Below are positions 8,750 through 20,403 of a DNA stretch of 64,000 nucleotides, piece by piece. A program made the translations under genes and the position numbers. The stretch spans positions 61,989 through 125,988 of the forward strand of contig CACVBU010000899.1 in NCBI GenBank assembly GCA_902728285.1, given 5' to 3'. Every line of letters starts with the position of its first letter. The stretch's first letter is position 1. The notes beneath the pieces were generated by a model. It saw only the letters and a list, made by a program, of their open reading frames with translations. It made no database searches and was not told the origin of the DNA. This DNA comes from Clytia hemisphaerica. Lineage: Eukaryota; Cnidaria; Hydrozoa; Leptothecata; Clytiidae.

Positions 8750-10786
8750 TTGACCATGTGACCAAGTAAGGATAAATTTTTTTGCCTGATCTGCAAAATC
8801 TAACTTTCAAGTCATGTGAAAAAGTAAGGATTATCTTTTTGACTGATCTGTAAAATTTAACTTTTAAATCACGTGACCTTGTAGTGGGAATATAAATTTT
8901 TGCAAAATTTTTAAATAACTCATACGCAATGCATTGTGACCAAATAAGGATAATTTTTTTTACCTGATCTGCGAAATCTAACTTTCAAGTCATGTGACCA
9001 AGTAAGGATAAATTATTTTTGACTGATCTGCAAAATCTAACTTTCAAGTCATGTGACCAAGTAAGGATAAATTTTTTTGCCTGATCTGCGAAATCTAACT
9101 TTCAAGTCATGTGACCAAGTAAGGATAATTTTTTTTGACTGATCTGCAAAATATAACTTTCAAGTCATGTGACCAAGTAAGGATACATGTTTTTGACTGA
9201 TCTGCAAAATCTAACTTTCAAGTCATGTGACCAAGTAAGGATAATTTTTTTTGACTGATCTGCAAAATCTAACTTTCAAGTCATGTGACCAAGTAAGGAT
9301 AAATCTTTTTGACTGATCTACAAAATCTAACTTTCAAGTCATGTGACCAAGTAAGGATAAATTGTTTTTGACTGATCTGCAAAATCTAACTTTCAAGTCA
9401 TGTGACCAAGTAAGGATGATTTTTTTTTGACTGATCTGCAAAATCTAACTTTCAAGTCATGTGACCAAGTAAGGATTATTTTTTTGACTGATCTGTAAAA
9501 TTTAACTTTTAAATCACGTGACCTTATAGTGGGAATATGAATTTTTGCAAAATTTTTAAATATAACTTTCAAGTCATGTGACCAAGTAAGGATAATTTTT
9601 TTTGACTGATCTGCAAAATCTAACTTTCAAGTCATGTGACCAAGTAAGGATAAATCTTTTTGACTAATATATAAATCTAACTTTTAAATCACGTGACCGT
9701 GTAGTGGGAGTACAAGTTTTTGCGAAATTTTTAAAGAACTCTTACACAATGCATCGTGGCAAAGTAAGGATAATTTTTTTTGCCTGATCTGCAAAATCTA
9801 ACTTTTAAGTCATGTGACCAAGTAAGGATAAATTTTTTTGACTGATCTGCAAAATCTAACTTTCAAGTCATGTGACCAAGTAAGGATAAATTTTTTTGCC
9901 TGATCTGCGAAATCTAACTTTCAAGTCGTGTGACCAAGTAATGATAATTTTTTTTGACTGATCTGCAAAATATAACTTTCAAGTCATGTGACCAAGTAAG
10001 GATACATTTTTTTGACTGATCTGCAAAAGCTAACTTTCAAGTCATGTGACCAAGTAAGGATAAATTTTTTTGACTGATCTGCAAAATCTAACTTTCAAGT
10101 CATGTTACCAAGTAAGGATAAATTATTTTGACTGATCTGCAAAATCTAACTTTCAAGTCATGTGACCAAGTAAGGATAAATCTTTTTGACTAATATGTAA
10201 AATCTAACTTTTGAATCACGTGACCGTGTAGTGGGAATACAAATTTTTGCGAAATTTTTAAAGAACTCTTACACAATGCATCGTGACCAAGTAAGGATAA
10301 ATTTTTTTTGCCTGATCTGCGAAATCTAACTTTCAAGTCATGTGACCAAGTAAGGATAAATCTTTTTGACTGATCTGCAAAATCTAACTTTCAAGTCATG
10401 TGACCAAGTAAGGATAAATTTTTTTGCCTGATCTGCGAAATCTAACTTTCAAGTCATGTGACCAAGTAAGGATAAATCTTTTAACTGATCTACAAAATCT
10501 AACTTTAAAGTCATGTGACCAAGTAAGGATAAATTTTTTTGACTGATCTGCAAAATATAACTTTCAAGTCATGTGATCAAGTAAGGATACATTTTTTTGA
10601 CTGATCTGCAAAATTGCAAAATCTAACTTTAAAATCATGTGACCATGTAATGAAAATTTTTTTGACTAATCTGTAAAATCTAACTTTTAAATCACGTGAC
10701 CATTTAGTGGGAATATAAATTTTTGCGAAATTTTTAAAGAACTCTTACGCAATGCATCGTGACCAAGTAAGGATACATTTTTTTGA
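8750..10786. repeat. Satellite array A, about 58-63 bp unit
   Basis: About 35 head-to-tail units. The main unit includes AAGTCATGTGACCAAGTAAG, then GATAAATTTTTTTGACTGAT and CTGCAAAATCTAACTTTC. A variant 63-bp unit (CACGTGACCGTGTAGTGGGA followed by TTTTTGCGAAATTTTTAAAG) is interspersed at about 8870, 9520, 9690, 10220 and 10690. The CAAGTCATGTGAC and AATCACGTGAC words give a dense array of E-box-like CANNTG sites. Open frames are shadows. Confidence 0.95.
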
Positions 10787-11379
10787 CCACACATCAACAT
10801 TTTGCTTTTAATTAATGTCAAACCAGAATAATTATCAAAATAATTTTACAACGGAGTTTAAAAAAATACTTACCAACATCTCTTCGTCATCTTCTTTTAT
10901 AGGATTATATGTAAGCTCGATGTCCAAATTCCCTGATAAATATAACCGTGCCACTTTTCTGTCCTGGTTTGTGCGCTCCCTTCCTTTCACCATATTCCGA
11001 CCATCATTCTGAATTATATTGACGAATAATTCATAATCTTCGTCTTCTATAGCCGTGTTCTATAAGACGGTTCTCGGTTTTGATTACATTTCCAAAAAGC
11101 AGAATAAAAACGTAAAAAATAATAATTTTGCTTTTTCTTCTCATACTTTCTTGTTTTATTTCGTCACGAAAAAAAGCCATTTGCTTCAGAAGTTTTTTTC
11201 TGACAATGTGTAGAGCACCTGCGCATGCGTATTATGGTTTCTTCGAGACATTTCTTTAGATATTCAATCACGATTGTTCATCGTGCACTCACTCTTCAAA
11301 ATATTACATATACATTAGTGATTTGATTGGTCAGTTAAAGAAATGTAATTTAGGTATATGGTAGGTATTTCAAATATTT
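10787..11379. other. Spacer between the two satellites
   Basis: About 590 bp of unique-looking sequence with no supported exon. A small frame at 10815-11012 has no domain or splice support. Confidence 0.4.
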
Positions 11380-13115
11380 TAACTCAAGAAACTTTACAAA
11401 TAAAAAACGTTTCTCGGTCAATTTTTTACCCATTAAGAATGTTCATAGTTTTAACTAACAAACACTACTCGGTCACGCCTTTTTACTCATTAGAAATGAT
11501 CATACTTGCATCCAAACACCAAAACACTACTTGGTCACGCCATTTTACTCATAAGAAATATTCCTAATTTGGACCGAAAACTCCAAACACTAATTAATCA
11601 CATTTTTTTTATCCTTAAAAATGCTCATAGTTTGCACCAAAAGACCAAACACTACTTGGTCACGTTTTTCCATTCACTAGAAATGTTAATAACTTGGAAC
11701 AAAAACACCAAACACTACTTGGTCACGTCTTTTAACCTCTTAGAAATGATCATACTTGCATCCAAACACCAAAACACTACTTGGTCACGCCATTTTACTC
11801 ATAAGAAATATTCCTAATTTGGACCGAAAACTCCAAACACTAATTGATCACATTTTTTTTATCCTTAAAAATGCTCATAGTTTGCACCAAAAGACCAAAC
11901 ACTACTTGGTCACGTTTTTCCATTCACTAGAAATGTTAATAACTTGGAACAAAAACACCAAACACTACTTGGTCACGTCTTTTAACCTCTTAGAAATGAT
12001 CATACTTGCATCCAAACACCAAAACACTACTTGGTCACGCCATTTTACTCATAAGAAATATTCCTAATTTGGACCGAAAACTCCAAACACTAATCGATCA
12101 CATTTTTTTTATCCTTAAAAATGCTCATAGTTTGCACCAAAAGACCAAACACTACTTGGTCAAGTTTTTCCCATTCACTAGAAATTTTAATAACTTGGAA
12201 CAAAAACACCAAACACTACTTGGTCACGTCTTTTTACTCATTAGAAATGATCATACTTGCATCCAAACACCAAAACACTACTTGGTCACGCCATTTTACT
12301 CATAAGAAATATTCCTAATTTGGACCGAAAACTCCAAACACTAATTGATCACATTTTTTTTATCCTTAAAAATGCTCATAGTTTGCACCAAAAGACCAAA
12401 CACTACTTGGTCACGTTTTTCCATTCACTACAAATGTTAATAACTTGGAACAAAAACACCAAACACTACTTGGTCACGTCTTTTTACCCATTAGAAATGA
12501 TCATACTTGCATCCAAACACCAAAACACTACTTGGTCACGCCATTTTACTCATAAGAAATATTCCTAATTTGGACCGAAAACTCCAAACACTAATTGATC
12601 ACATTTTTTTCATCCTTAAAAATGCTCACAGTTTGCACCAAAAGACCAAACACTACTTGGTCACGCCTTTTTACCCATTAGAAATGATCATACTTTCACA
12701 CAAAAACACCAAACACTACTTGGTCACATTTTTTTCTTCATTAGAAAAGTTCATAATTGGGACTAAAAACACCAAACACTATTTGGTCACGCCTTTTTAA
12801 TCGTTAGAAATGTTCATGGTTTGGATCATAAACAATAAACACTACTTGGTCACATTTTTTTCTTCATAAGAAAAGTTCATAATTTGGACCAAACACTACT
12901 TGGTCGCTACTTTTTACTCATTAATATTCCTAATTTGGATATTTGGATCATAAACACTAAACACTACTTGGTCACGCCGCTTTACTCGTAAGAATTTTTC
13001 CTAATTTGGACCTCAAACACCTAATACTACTTCGTTACGCCTTTGTTCATAGTTTGGACCAAAAACACCAAACACTACTTGGTCGCAACTCTTTACTCCT
13101 TAAACATTCAGATAT
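11380..13115. repeat. Satellite array B, ~62 bp unit with 250-bp higher-order repeat
   Basis: About 28 units built on AAACACTACTTGGTCACG plus a variable A/T-rich remainder. From 11506 to 12760 four unit types repeat in fixed order, giving a higher-order period of 250-251 bp (equivalent points at 11506, 11756, 12006, 12257 and 12507) with very few differences. The flanks are more diverged single units. Repeated open frames of ~100 codons are a by-product of this periodicity. The core ACTTGGTCAC is the reverse complement of array A's GTGACCAAGT. Confidence 0.95.
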
Positions 13116-14739
13116 TTTTCGCATCAAATGTTACTTAATCATATCTTTCATTAAAAGCTCTCCTCACTTCCATTATTCGTCCAAAAATTTCTTCGATATT
13201 TAAAGAATTTTACGATATATTGAAAGTTCAGGTGCAGAGGAGTTGCTACCTTGCACTTTTGCGGCCGAAACGCCCGACGAGACAGAATAAGATATACCTG
13301 TTTCTATTGAGATTTTTTAAAAACATTCAATTTTTTTTAAAGCTTTAGGGTGTTCTTTCTTTTGAATCTTAACCCTAAAAATATTATTAAAATTTTTACG
13401 GCGATCGGTAACCGGTAAGACCGATTTTAAGGGATCCCAGTCGGATAGGATAGAGTGATCTGTCGAAAACGAAAGTGTCTCAGAACTTGTGACCTGGTTG
13501 ATGTATGTATCAAAAAACTTCTTTCTTCTACATTTTGACTTGTTATGAGGAGACTTTATCATTACTTTTAGAGATACGAAAGAAACAAGCTGAAAAATTT
13601 CGATTTTTAAAACTTCCACAGATAGATTAATGTGAAAACTAATTTATCTAAAATTATTTAAAAAATAATATCAAATTCGATTCCTATTTTATTAGTTTTT
13701 TTGTGCCGCTTCTTAGAAACCGTATACAGTATGTTCTTTACAAAGTTTTTGATAAAAAAAGGGTTCAGACATTGAGATTTCAACCTTTTGTATTACTTTT
13801 TGCTAGACGGAACAAAAAAGCGACCATCCATTCACTTTTTTATAGTTTGCTTGTTAACACCTTTAAAAAAAAGAGAGATCAACCATAGACTATTTCTTGT
13901 ATCATTTGTTTATTAACACCTTCGCATGAAAGAATGAAAGAACAATTTTTATGTTTAATTTCAACAGCTATAAAGGTGTTACATACAGAACAATACAATA
14001 AAAAAAAGCAAGTAGAAACCACCTCTAATCTCAAGATCAATCAGAAATAATTTATGCGATTATTCATGCATATATTATGACGTAAAAGAGAAAATAACAA
14101 TAGAAGACGAAGTAAGGATATGTGACGAAGTAGTGCTATGCACAGAGGGGAAAATGAGGAGTCTGGAATGTAATTGGGATTGAATGAAGTAATAGGAAAA
14201 CCATTCTCGCTTTCCCGTGTGCTAGACTTAACTTGGTTCGTGTTAAGAGAACGAAGTCCAAAAGAGAGGGTGTGGCGTTCACTGTCCAGAAATAAATTGA
14301 GAAGATTGTAACACTCTTTCAAAAGTTAGACGAGCGAAAATTCTCAGTACACCACAAGATCGGGAGAAGACTAGGAATGAGATTACTTAATCTCTCTTCC
14401 ACGATTGCATGGTAATTGGTCATGAGGGAATAATTAAACTAAGCTCTTTAAGTTGTACGTGCGCTCGTGGCACGAAAATTGGTCTCTTGGGAATTAAAAA
14501 AACTAACAAATAAAATTACAAAAACACCTAAGACAATTAATTGGTAATTATCTCTTCGCAAAAACTATCAAACTGAAAAAGACAAAAGGAGATAAGCTAT
14601 TCACATCTCGCTTTTAGAAGAAGATCTATCCGTACTCGAAATCCCGTAATAATCTTGATATACGAGTTTAAGTCTATACTGTCAGTGGAGGGAAACAAAA
14701 TTGCATGTGTTCTGCCTTTGATAAAAATAAGCCCTCACA
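13116..14739. other. Gene-free stretch
   Basis: AT-rich sequence; small frames on both strands (for example 13317-13619 minus, 14041-14322 minus) have no domain and no consistent splice context. Confidence 0.4.
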
Positions 14740-14747
14740 TTCTTTTT

Positions 14748-15082
14748 CCCGGGGGGGGGGGTACTTAGGCAAATGGAGGGTATGGTATGTGCCGCCCTTA
14801 AGGGTACCTTTTTTGGACTTCCAAAGTCTCGCTAAGGGTCAGAAAAATCAGAAAATCAAATTTCAGTCCCAGTAAGGGTCGGAAAAATAGGAAAATTTCA
14901 ACTTTTTACCTCCTGAAAGATCGAAATTTGGTCAAAATTGATCAAATTTGTCCCGCTAAGGGTCGTAAAATTCCCAAAATTTTCCTTTGTTTTCTCCTTT
15001 TTAGTCCCGGTAAGGGTCCAAAGTTCGAAAGTCGGGCGGCAGCCCCCCGTCCAGCCCGCAACCCTAGTACCCCCCCCCCGGG
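14748..15082. mobile_element. hAT-like motif-array MITE, AAGGGTC family, 8-bp TSD
   Basis: Flanked by a perfect 8-bp duplication TTCTTTTT (14740-14747 and 15083-15090), the hAT hallmark. Termini are CCCGGGGGG...GTACTTAGG and CCTAGTACCCCC...CCCGGG. The interior repeats GCTAAGGGTC, AGTAAGGGTC and GGTAAGGGTC, each preceded by AGTCCC or TCCCG and followed by a GAAAAAT-type spacer. It has no coding capacity. A related copy with different internal words is at 53635-53980. Confidence 0.85.
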
Positions 15083-15247
15083 TTCTTTTTACGCCTGAGA
15101 CAATTAGGCTAGGCTAGACTAGACTTACCTACCTCTTTTCTCTTTTCTATTCCAACAATAAAATGCTTACATAGTTGACACATCATGATATTTCTTTCAT
15201 GACTTGCCTGGATCGCTTCGCAATTCTCATATAGCCCCCCTATACGA

Positions 15248-15608
15248 GGCCCCCCAGCGGACCCTCAATTCACGCAATCACGCAATTTTTTTTCGAAATT
15301 CACGCATTCACGCAAATTTTCCTCGAGTTTCACGCAATAACCCGATTTTTCAGAAATCGGGAAATTTTCTGGGAAAAATCGGGGAAACATTGGAAAATCG
15401 GGAAAACTGCACATAATCGGTGGAAAAAAGAGAAAATTCACGTATTCATGCAAAAAATAGCCCAGATTCACGAATTCACGCAATCAAAAAGTACATTTTC
15501 ACGTTCACGCAAGTTTTTTCAATTCACGCATTCACGCATTTTTTTTTCAATATTCACGCAACCGAAAATGCCCATTCACGCAATCACGCAAACCGCTGGG
15601 GGGGGGCC
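15248..15608. mobile_element. Motif-array MITE, TTCACGCAAT family
   Basis: Inverted termini GGCCCCCCAGCGG and CCGCTGGGGG...GGCC bound about 335 bp made of ATTCACGCAATCACGCAA-type words repeated at least ten times on the same strand, around an A/T-rich centre with reiterated AATCGGGAAA. TATAC flanks both sides at 2 bases' distance and may be the target duplication. Relatives are at 29777-29842, 43991-44227 and 55200-55320. Confidence 0.8.
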
Positions 15609-15985
15609 AATATACACCAGTGCAGTACACGTAGTCAGACTCCATGATTTTGCTAGATGTGGATGGACCTTTAATATCAAAATAAGGCGGTCAGTGGGCG
15701 GAACGAAGTATAAACAAGGCTCTATCAATCTACAACTTAAAGTCATCTTTTAAAAGCACAAAAACATGCGTATGAAAACGAAAGTAAAAACACACAGCCA
15801 GACAGACAAACAGACAGACGAAGCAAAATTACATGGCAGGTTGTTGGTTTGTCAATGATGACAGTACCTTTAATAATTTTGTTAGATCTGACAAATTGAT
15901 GTTTGTGAGTGCACTTTATAGTTTTGATTCCCATTGAAAAATAGTTGTTTTGGTGAACGCAACGGGTGTCTTTTGAATAAACTAA
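15609..15985. other. Unassigned sequence
   Basis: No gene, RNA or bounded repeat seen; includes a short CAGACAGACAAACAGACAGA run near 15797. Confidence 0.4.
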
Positions 15986-16260
15986 TTAGGCGGCAATCAC
16001 AAATATCTTCATTTCGCGTCCTCGTTGGGTCTAAAAAGTGAGTCGGTCGGTCGGTCGATCGTAAAAATTTTTGGGTTTCCATTTTTCCATCTATTTTTAG
16101 AGTGCATTTTTGGTGGAAACTGCCAGCCAGCCAGCAGCCAAAACAACCGCGTGTGTGGTTTAAAATTATGACCTTTGAAAACTGTGACCTCCGACCCCAA
16201 AATGGCGCATGTAATGATAAACAAAGTCAAAATAGGAGAGAGTTATATCGGATCACCCAA
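15986..16260. mobile_element. Truncated copy of the GGCGGCAATCACAAAT MITE
   Basis: Begins TTAGGCGGCAATCACAAATA as at 60262, then TTTCGCGTC, a short GTCGGTCGGTCGGTCG run and GTAAAAATTTTTGGG. It also shares the CGCATGTAATGATAAACAAA word of the full copy (in reverse orientation there). The right terminus is missing. Confidence 0.6.
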
Positions 16261-16369
16261 AGTTACCTTCATTTTTTTATTTTTCATTTTTTTATTTTTT
16301 TATCCACGGATCGCTGATAGTCACCTTTCCGGGGGTTTTGTTGTTTGGAATTGATTAACTAACAGTTAG

Positions 16370-16790
16370 GTAGGGTCAGGGTTGCTAGTAACAGCTTGTC
16401 ACTGTGCCGGGTGCATACTCGGCGCCTTGGGCCCCGCAGGGTTGCTAGTAACGGCTCGAATTTCAGTCAGGTTTAAAAAAGGGGTACTTTTACCCATATT
16501 ATAATAACATTACCCCCGTCTTTTGCCAGTTTGGTATAATATGTTATGAATTGTGTGAATTTGATGTGCGGCGATGGCTCAGAGAAAAGCACTCGGGATT
16601 CCATCAAAAATAGAGAATTTAAACAATAGACCTTTTGTTGAAATAGAGAAAAATAGAGAATTCTAACCAATCACTTCACGGGAATTCTCTATTTTCTCTA
16701 TTTTCCGACAAAAGAATTCTCTATTTCTCTATTTTGACCAATCATATTGCTTTATTTTGAAATCCCGCGTTTTGATTGGTTCACGGCAAA
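16370..16790. repeat. Short local repeats
   Basis: AGGGTTGCTAGTAAC occurs twice (16377 and 16438). From 16612 the word AATTCTCTATTTTCTCTATT and its reverse complement alternate several times to about 16740, forming a foldback-like block. Confidence 0.6.
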
Positions 16791-17069
16791 ATAAGAGAAT
16801 TCTAGTGATCTGATTTGTTAAAAAAATCAAAACAAGATGTCTCTGCCGAAGTGGATAAGCCTTCACAGCTTCAAGCAGAATTTTTGACTGAAATTTCTTC
16901 ATTTTCTATGAAATATACTACCAAATCAACGATATAAGAACAAGAAAAGTATTAAAAATTGTGATAGAGTAGTTGGTTTCTCTAATCCCAATTTACTGGG
17001 AGTTTTTTTGTTCTTTTTGCTGTGGAATTTGAATGTTTGATGCAGAACTGATTTCTTGTACTTGGTTGG

Positions 17070-17900
17070 TTGGTCACTTTGATTTTACATCATGGACATG
17101 ATTTTATTCAGAAGAAAACTCAACTGGATTTCGATTGAGCATACTTCATTACAGCTCCTGTAGAAATTTGAGACAGATTGCTCCATTTTTGAAGGAGTTG
17201 TGACCCAAAATGATGCACCGCTGGAGACGGCCAATGTTCATGATTGTACCGGCTATTACTTTGATTTTACATTTCTGACACAGACTTATGTAGAAGAAAC
17301 TTCTTTTGGAATTTGACTCAGCATACTTCAGTACAGCTCCTGTATAAATTTGAGAAACATTGATCAATTTTTCATGAAGTATTAGGCCAAACTGGACTTC
17401 AACAATCCTAACCGTGCTTTTGACGGCCGTCACCTTTATTTTACATCATGGCCACAGATTTATTTAGAAGAAACCTTTATTAGAATTAGGTTCAGTATAC
17501 TTCAATACAGTTCCTGTAGAAATTTGGAAAATATTGACTAAATTTTCATAAAGTTATGGAATAATGTACAAGTAGGAAGAAACCTTTACTGAAACTTTAT
17601 TAAGCTTATACTTCAGTAAAGCTTATGCAGAAATTTGGGAGAAATTGACTCATTTTTCATAAGGTTATGGCCCGTTGCAGGTGTTAGCCGTTTACCATTT
17701 CCCTTGTTTTGTGCTTGACCGGTGCCCGCCCGACAACTGTGGTTTTTATAAAATGGAGTATAGACACATATTCATTCAGAAAAAACCTTTACTAAGACTC
17801 AATCAAGCATACTTTAATGTAGCTTCTGCAGAAACTTTGTAAATATTGGTATATTTTTCATAAAGGCATTGCCAAAATGATAAATTGTAAATCACTGGAG
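17070..17900. repeat. Diverged tandem repeat, ~150-190 bp unit
   Basis: Four to five degenerate units share TTTGATTTTACATCATGG, CAGAAGAAAC, AGCATACTTCAGTACAGCTC, CTGTAGAAATTTG and ATTTTTCATAAAG in constant order. Copies begin near 17076, 17260, 17430, 17560 and 17750. It is heavily mutated and thus old. No domain is encoded in any frame. Confidence 0.75.
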
Positions 17901-19085
17901 TTGGTCGATTTTCTTGCTTAAGTCGGCTGTCTACTGCGCTGTCACTTTGACTCTTTACTATAATATAATTAAAAACAATTGTGGGTAAAATTGTGCCAAT
18001 AATATATCCTATATCGTATATTCTTTATCACACATGAAATTAATCTAAAATATATATTTTTTATTATTCAATTTCAGTAGGAATTGTTGGAAAGCCGACA
18101 ACAATGAGCACTTGGCATGTGTGATAACGCGTCTTGAGCGGCTAATTCAGGGAAACATCTCTGGGGACCGATGGCCTACTCTATTGTGCTTTGTATAAAT
18201 AAACTCTTAGAGAATGATATATTAAAATTTTGACTTAAAAGAGTGTCATCATGAAAACTTACCATGAATATTTTTAGACTGACTTTTAACCTAAAAAATC
18301 TCTTTGGGATACTTTATTCTGTATGTTAGGGTATAACACTTTATATATAGAAACATGTTTCTTCTCATTTATTTAATGTTTTAGAAAATAGTACTCCTAC
18401 AATACAATGACAAACTCTTTCTCTGATGTTTTTTACACCCAACCATATAGAATTCTCTCAAATATGTAAACCAGATTTGCCTCATATTTCACTTATATCA
18501 AAATAACTCTGTTGTGGAGCAATCTTTCAAAATTCAATTGCTGAGTTATTTCGTTTTATCCTTTCGATTTATTATTATAAGAAAACATAAACTGTTGTTG
18601 CAAGTTATTAGTATGTTTTTTCCCTATGTCTCAAAGTGCTTAAATGTTTTCAAAAAGTTTAATTTACTACCAATTTACTCTACTATCACCGTATTCAAAG
18701 TAGTAATACGCATGAATATAATACAAATAAAAAAGCCGAGATAAAAAGCCGATACGTTGTTTTTTTATGTGACATGTGAACCACAAGTAGATATTTGGCA
18801 AGAAGTACCCTGTCTCTGAGGTAACTTTTCCTCAACATGCGAAAATTCCAGACATTTATATATTCTTTGACAGAGTATGTGTATGTGCTGGTACGCCGGG
18901 ATTTCGTTAATGATATAGCGTATCTCGGCATACACAGAGAAAAGCCTTCTCGCGCTACCATTTTGTCTTCTTTCGCGCCTCCAAAACAAAGGCGCATTTA
19001 ATTAAAATGAATCCACTTTGCTCGTGGTTGCGCAACTTCTTTTTTCCCCCTTTTTACTTCTTTTCCCCCGTTGAGGGTGGCGCGC
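17901..19085. other. Gene-free stretch
   Basis: AT-rich. A possible acceptor (CAATTTCAG, 18068-18076) followed by a short frame and AATAAA near 18196 could be a lone terminal exon, but nothing supports it. No other feature seen. Confidence 0.35.
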
Positions 19086-19092
19086 GTGCATT

Positions 19093-19320
19093 TTTTCTGG
19101 TGTAATGGATAGAGCGCTGGCTTCCGAATCTGAAGGTCTTTCTTTGGTGGTGGTTCGAATCCCGCTCGGGTCAAAAATTAGGTTGGTCGAAATTGATGGA
19201 CAAATGATTGACAGGTATGAAAACTCAGTCAGAAATGAGAAACTAAGTCTCAGCAACTCAGAAACTCAGACAGTCAGAAAAGAGAAAGACAGGATCAGAG
19301 ATAAGAAAATAAAATAAAAA
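19093..19320 (+). mobile_element. tRNA-derived SINE with A-rich tail
   Basis: The head has an A box in TGGTGTAATGGATAGAGCGC, a GGCTTCCGAATCTGAAG segment like the anticodon arm of tRNA-Arg(CCG), and a B box GGTTCGAATCC at 19156. The anticodon arm no longer pairs well and the variable region is too long for a functional tRNA. An unrelated body of CTCAGTCAGAAA/CTCAGAAACTCAGACAG words follows, ending in AAAATAAAATAAAAA. That order (tRNA head, body, A-rich tail) is the SINE pattern. Confidence 0.65.
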
Positions 19321-19329
19321 CATGAAGGT

Positions 19330-19545
19330 ACTTTGGGTGATCCGATGTAACTCTTTCCGTCAAAATGCTGCGAATGCGCCAGAAATCGCTCGCAAAAAAA
19401 CCGCAATAATAAAATTTTTGAACGAAGGAAAGGCCATTGACAGAAAAAGTCCAACAAATTTACCGACTCACCGACTCAATTCTACTCAATTTTCGAGAGT
19501 TGGTCGGGCGACGCGAAACGAAGATATTTGTGCCTTACTCCCAGA
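19330..19545. mobile_element. Partial reverse copy of the GGCGGCAATC MITE
   Basis: Shares AATGCTGCGAATGCGCCAGA, ATTTTTGAACGAAGGAAA, TTACCGACTCACCGACTCAA and GACGCGAAACGAAGATATTT with the complete element at 60262-60599, in reverse orientation. The terminal GGCGGCAATC is degraded. Confidence 0.7.
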
Positions 19546-19559
19546 CGGTAACTAATGGA

Positions 19560-20388
19560 ACGTTCGATTGTGATCAAAGTAATCAATAATGATCTATTTT
19601 ACAAATCTTGGAAAAGAACTCCCATAGGAATTCCGATACATAAACCGATTGCTTAATTTCGAAACGGCTTCAAAAAAGTCATAATGGCAGATAATTTTAA
19701 AAGTTTCTGAGGAAATGTGTGTAATTTATCGATGTTGATGGCTTGTTGATTCTTTAAAGAAAAAAGATGACAGGTATAGTTTTTTCTAATCCTGGAATAT
19801 CGAGGTTCCAGCTACACTGATATTGAATACCTTCGATTGTATTGAGTACTTTCCAGCCTTCGATTTTATCAAATATGTTTCCGGTAGCAGCGCGTCAAAA
19901 TAATCTGAAACCAAGTTTACTTTGGCCAATTAAAACATGCGATTCATGCGCGAAAAAACCACTTTCATCTTCTCCAACCAATCAAAATGCGCGATATGAG
20001 TTACTTGATGAAACGCAGGGCGAAGGCACACAAAATGTCGAGGGGAAATGGCTGGGAAATAATGGGGTCAATCTTTATGGCTGGGCTTCTTTTTGTGCTT
20101 TGGTTTTAGATCAGTTTTTTAGTTTTTCTTAAAGATTTATCATAGAAATTGGGTATGTAATCAATACACCTTTCCTGTAATTCAAACTTCTCAGAAATGG
20201 CCCGGGAAAATGTGCGCTCCACCGTTGTGTATAAAATTGTTTGGGAGGTAAACAAACGCGTTTTTGCCTGCCAGGGGTTGTTAACCCACCTTGGGTTTTC
20301 AGCTTCTTTTGGTACTCAATATTCGATTGTTAATCGATTACTTCAATCATTATCGATTACTCCGATAATCGATAAACTCCACCACACC
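19560..20388. other. Gene-free stretch
   Basis: No recognisable exon or RNA. Frames at 19842-20132 and 20197-20520 lack domains, and the latter runs into a transposon copy. Confidence 0.35.
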
Positions 20389-20403
20389 ACAGCCACACTC
20401 CAT

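Noticed and set aside
8750-10786. CRISPR-like array
   Set aside because: Units are contiguous 58-63 bp monomers with no unique spacers, in a eukaryotic genome.
11506-12800. A series of ~100-codon open frames (MHPNTKTLLGHAILL...) that look like a repeated gene
   Set aside because: They recur with the 250-bp satellite period; 250 is not a multiple of three and there is no promoter, splice or domain evidence. They are by-products of satellite B.
18068-18200. Possible terminal exon with GIVGKPTT-like peptide and AATAAA
   Set aside because: Only 15 codons before a stop, no upstream exons in phase, and resemblance to GTPase P-loops is too short to mean anything.
19093-19170. Functional tRNA-Arg(CCG) gene
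   Set aside because: A and B boxes are present, but the anticodon arm has mismatches, the variable region is too long and an A-rich SINE body follows.
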